In this document: positions 60,917-64,000 of the stretch, one piece after another | How the letters are laid out: every line of letters starts with the position of its first letter | How positions within the stretch are numbered: the stretch's first letter is position 1 | Assembly (NCBI GenBank): GCA_046328715.1 | Contig: JAXLWB010000003.1 | Coordinates: 186,001-250,000 of the forward strand | Direction: 5' to 3' | Source of the DNA: JAXLWB01 sp046328715 | Lineage (GTDB): Bacteria > Chloroflexota > Anaerolineae > Caldilineales > Caldilineaceae | Length of the DNA: 64,000 nt | Made by a program: the position numbers and the translations under genes | The notes under the pieces: generated by a model | The model's input: only the letters and a program-made list of their open reading frames with translations | The model's database searches: none | Told to the model about the DNA's origin: nothing

Positions 60917-61441
60917 ATGCAAGAGCATCCTCTTATTCTGTTCTGTACGACAGAAGCATCAAGTAGTAAGCACGCTTTTCTTCTAAATGAACTAAGGCAC
61001 ATGTTGTCTAACCCAACCTTAAAAGTATCTTCTGAGATACCATATCCCGAAATTGTGACACTGATTGGAGCAAGCCACTATGAAATTTTTACATATATAG
61101 CAAGTGAACAAACACGTCTTATAGGCTTACACTTCGATGGACCCAAAGATGATTATCATAAGCTTGTAGTTGCGAGCATTGATAGTAACATTGGTGCGCT
61201 GCCTTATTTTCTCAGTTCGCTACCTAATCTAAAATTAGTTTTCCTCAATTACTGTTCGAGCCCTACATCAATCAATCCGCTTATTCCATCACCAATACAG
61301 ACAATTATTGGAACATCGAAAAAGCACGACTATGAAACTATAAGGTTTTTTGCCAAAGCATTTTATAGAGACTTTGTCATTCATTGCGCTACTGATCAAA
61401 TTGCTTTTGAGCATGCGTGTAATACCCCTGTGTGCCTATAA
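60917..61441 (+). CDS. CHAT-like (caspase-fold) protein, possibly truncated
   Basis: 174 residues. The pattern resembles CHAT domains: an opening PLILFCTTEASSSKHAFLLN, a central IGLHFDGPKDDYHK where active members have H-x-G-H, then PNLKLVFLNYCSSPTS with the Cys position kept, and IIGTSKKHDYETIRFFAKAFYRDF. The second His is missing, so protease activity is doubtful. CHAT proteins serve as effectors in conflict and signalling systems. AACGGAG precedes the ATG. It ends in TAATAA exactly at an IS-like end; the natural gene may have continued into the frame at 63031-63609. Confidence 0.55.
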   Translation: MQEHPLILFCTTEASSSKHAFLLNELRHMLSNPTLKVSSEIPYPEIVTLIGASHYEIFTYIASEQTRLIGLHFDGPKDDYHKLVVASIDSNIGALPYFLSSLPNLKLVFLNYCSSPTSINPLIPSPIQTIIGTSKKHDYETIRFFAKAFYRDFVIHCATDQIAFEHACNTPVCL

Positions 61442-63030
61442 TAAGTGAGACAAATTCGAGCCTGAAATTAGTGTAGAATAGTAAGCCCAGGAGCGAATGA
61501 AATGTCTCAGAATCAAAATGGAACAAGTAGTGTTACAGCCGTCGATCCGGAAGTTATGCCACGAGCGAAACGACGACAGTTTAGTGCACAAGAGAAACTG
61601 CGCATTTTACAAGAAGCGGAAGCCTGCACGCCAGGGCAAGTCGGAGCCTTGCTGCGACGGGAAGGAATCTACGCTTCCCATTTGAGTGCATGGCGACGAG
61701 AGCAGAAAGCGGATCAAGCAATAGCTGGGCTATCGGCCAAGCAGCGTGGTCGTCCGAGCGACGAGGCGAGGCGAGAAGTAAGTCAACTGCGCCATGAAAA
61801 TAAGCAACTGAAGGAAAGCAGTTGGCCCAGGCCGAACTGATCATCAGTGCGCAAAAAACTTGCACAAGCCTTGAGCAAACCTTGAGCCGCAGCAAAGACA
61901 GATGATTCTGGTGACAATGGTTTGTGCTGCTGAGCCAAACCATGCCTGTCAGTCAAGCTTGTGAACTTTTTGGCTTGTCACGCAGTACGCTCTATCGGAG
62001 TCGGCAGCCGAATGTCCAAGCGGAAAAGGCACCTCGTCCCAAGCCAGCCCGAGCACTCAGTGACGAAGAACGCACAACAGTACACAATCTGCTTAATAGT
62101 GACCGTTCTGCCGACCAGTCGCCCTATGAGGTGTATGCGACCCTTGCTTGATGAAGGCAATATCATTGCTCGATTCGCACCCTGTACCGAATCCTGCACG
62201 AGTCTGGAGGCAACCAAGAACGACGAGACCAACTGCGCCATCCGCATTACACTAAACCGGAACTGTTGGCAATCGCACCGAATCAGCTTTGGTCGTGGGA
62301 TATCGCCAAACTGCGAGGGCCAGCACCTATGCACTACTACTATCTCTATGTCATGATTGACGTATTTGGCCGCTATGTGGTGGGCTGGCTCTTAGCACAG
62401 CATGAATCAGCGCAACTCGCCCAGCAACTGGTCACAGAAAGCTGCCGCAAGCAAGCGATTGTCCCCAATCAGCGACCTATCCATGCCGACCGCGCACCCA
62501 TGACAGCCAAACCGCTCGCTCAACTTTATCGATTTGGACATTGAACCGAGCCATTCTCGACCTTATACACCCAATGATAACCCTTTCTCGGAGGCGCAAT
62601 TCAAACCATGAAATATCGTCCTGATTTTCCGCAACGCTTTGAGGACTATTCACAAGCGCATACTTGGACGAAAGCCTCTTGACTGGTATAACAACCAGCA
62701 TCACCATGCCGCTTTGGCCTTGCTCACGCGCCTGCTATGGTTCACTCTGACATGCCGCCGACATCTTGGCAAAACGCCAGATCACTTTGAGCAATGCTTA
62801 CACTTTACATCCTGAACGCTTTGTTCATGGCCCTGACCTTGTCGCCTCAAGCCGTTGCCGACCGCAGTGTGGATCAACCCTCCTGCTCCGCTCGCATCAT
62901 TGATCGCCGATAATGTAGACCACTGAATCTTTGGCGCAGCTTCCCTCCCCCGAAGCGGTTAGCCGCAGTTTGTTGTTGCTCTTTTCGAGTGTATTTTTCC
63001 GTCCGTTTTTGTCTCACGGTTATTGACACA
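61429..63030. mobile_element. Degraded IS3-type insertion sequence
   Basis: Holds broken transposase frames and matched ends: GTGAGACAAA (61445-61454) and its inverse TTTGTCTCAC (63008-63017), with weaker similarity outward to about 61429 (TGTGTG) and 63030 (GACACA). Exact ends and any target duplication are unclear. Length about 1.6 kb, larger than a minimal IS3 element. Confidence 0.65.
61502..62880 (+). pseudogene. Broken IS3-family transposase (OrfA plus OrfB)
   Basis: An OrfA-like frame (61502-61840) has the HTH KRRQFSAQEKLRILQEAEAC. OrfB is spread over several frames: HTH-like ACELFGLSRSTLYRSRQ, the first Asp in LWSWDIAKLRG (about 62290), the second in PIHADRAPMTAK (about 62480) and the Glu in YTPNDNPFSEAQFK (about 62590). 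The C-terminal ANAYTLHPERFVHGP follows near 62800. The D-D-E triad is recognisable but at least four frameshifts or stops make it inactive. Confidence 0.75.
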
Positions 63031-63609
63031 TTCCGTACCTCAAAAATCAACCACAGTTCAACAAATGTATATCATACGTTCTTTCGTACGAACGGGGTCA
63101 ACCGAATTTGGAAAACATCTTCGGATGACCCGATTAATGAGCCCGTGAAAGACGGTGCTCATCAGAAATCCTTTTACTCTCAAATTCCACACGTGGGCCC
63201 GATTGAATCACCGTTGCGAGAAGTACTTGTGCCAACCGGTGTGAATAACGATAGTCAAAATCATAGCAGCACTTCCCAGGTAAGGAATAGTGGTAAAGAC
63301 TCATTGACTAATACGAGCGATGCTCAAAAATGTACTGATAACTCCCGACTTAATACAAATAATGAAATTGCTTCTTTACCAGGAAGTAATGGTCAAAGTT
63401 CATTCAATATACCACTACCTACACAGTCAATGACATCACCTTCATTGGAGGGTAGAAATCATGTTTTCCAAAATCAATTATCAGATTTAGCTCATGATAA
63501 CGTAACCCGATCCGTAGAGATAAGCGATGTGACTATTTGGCTTGTTAAAATGTCAATGATCATTGCAATTATTCTCGAGGCGATTTTATTGATTATGCTA
63601 TTGTCTTAA
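63031..63609 (+). pseudogene. 3' remnant of a tail-anchored protein beyond the IS3 element
   Basis: Open frame that reads out of the IS end; the genuine part begins near NVYHTFFRTNGVNRIW. A long Asn/Ser/Thr-rich linker is followed by one C-terminal membrane helix (WLVKMSMIIAIILEAILLIMLL). No start codon or ribosome site of its own is convincing. The placement directly after the IS and similar AT-rich codon use suggest it was once joined to the CHAT-like gene at 60917. That join is inferred. Confidence 0.4.
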
Positions 63610-63730
63610 TAGGAAAAGATTAACTTGACAAAGTAATTGCACAACCATAGTCAAAGGAACATATTATGCGCCAATTGAAATACAACTAAGATTTCAATTT
63701 ACTTTAGCTTATCCTACACGACCCTTATAC

Positions 63731-64000
63731 TGACCCCCAAAAACTAGACAGGGCAATAAGGTGGTGGCGAGTGATAAAATAGAGGTAACAAGGAGCCACC
63801 AAATGACCAAACAAAGAAAGCGGTATACAGCCGAGTTCAAGGCAAGAGCCGCGTTGGAAGTGGTCAAAGCAAATCGGACGCTGAATGAACTGGCCAGTGA
63901 ATACGAAGTTCATCCGAATCAGTTGATGCAATGGAAACGGCAGTTGTTAGAGAGCTTGCCCAGCATCTTTACTGACAAACGAAGCAAAGGTGAAAAGGAA
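63731..64000 (+). mobile_element. Left end of another IS3-family element
   Basis: TGACCCCCAAAAACTAGACA at 63731 is a typical IS3-group terminal repeat. A transposase OrfA begins 72 bases inside. The element runs past the window edge, so its right end and state cannot be judged. Confidence 0.8.
63803..64000 (+). CDS. IS3-family transposase OrfA (partial)
   Basis: First 66 residues of an OrfA, cut by the window edge. MTKQRKRYTAEFKARAALEV and the helix-turn-helix ELASEYEVHPNQLMQWKRQL are the Transposase_8 pattern that binds the IS ends. AAGGAG lies seven bases before the ATG. Unlike the neighbouring elements the frame is intact as far as it can be seen. Confidence 0.88.
   Translation, partial: MTKQRKRYTAEFKARAALEVVKANRTLNELASEYEVHPNQLMQWKRQLLESLPSIFTDKRSKGEKE

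Noticed and set aside
62989..63030. GTG start for the 206-codon frame at the IS3 right end
   Set aside because: These codons lie inside the insertion element end and have no ribosome site.

Overview
This window most likely comes from a mesophilic member of the Chloroflexota (Anaerolineae or Caldilineae type). That is inferred from the gene set, not from a marker gene. The signs are secreted proteins on long Thr/Pro stalks, bacterial SH3 and cohesin-like domains, a gingipain-like C25 protease, HTH-ATPase-TPR regulators, and many intergenic palindromes built from short repeated words. I found no rRNA, tRNA or CRISPR array.

Layout. 0-8 kb: a homocysteine methyltransferase converges on a seven-gene minus-strand operon. 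The operon holds a polyamine-type ABC importer (binding protein, ATPase, two permeases), a nucleoside hydrolase, a PfkB-like protein and a class I glutamine amidotransferase-like hydrolase. 8-21.5 kb: an SH3-domain envelope protein, a small unknown protein, an aldehyde dehydrogenase, a KtrAB potassium system, an SDR oxidoreductase and glutamate synthase (gltBD). 22-30 kb: an envelope and signalling block with a membrane-anchored PP2C-like protein that lacks two metal-ligand aspartates, two paralogous unknown exported proteins, a YbjQ protein, a sulfotransferase-like protein and a DUF4332 protein. 30-36 kb: larB-larE-larC for the nickel-pincer cofactor, then a YdeI-like protein and a large regulator. 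36-44 kb: a branched-chain amino acid block, ilvB-ilvN-ilvC-(carbonic anhydrase)-leuA. It begins with a complete attenuator: promoter, a leader peptide rich in Leu/Val/Ile, antiterminator and terminator. 44-55 kb: membrane glycosyltransferase-like proteins and secreted beta-propeller and protease proteins.

55-64 kb is a decaying island. It has a frameshifted IS4-family transposase, a broken cohesin/cadherin/dockerin surface protein, a cohesin-like stalk protein, a CHAT-like gene next to a degraded IS3-type element, and the start of another IS3 element at the window edge.

The strongest points for follow-up are the ilv attenuator (43844-44145), the degenerate PP2C-like membrane protein, the paired unknown exported proteins, a short LFLPL-type motif at the C-termini of neighbouring secreted proteins, and perfect inverted repeats that fill intercistronic gaps and often contain the upstream stop codon.
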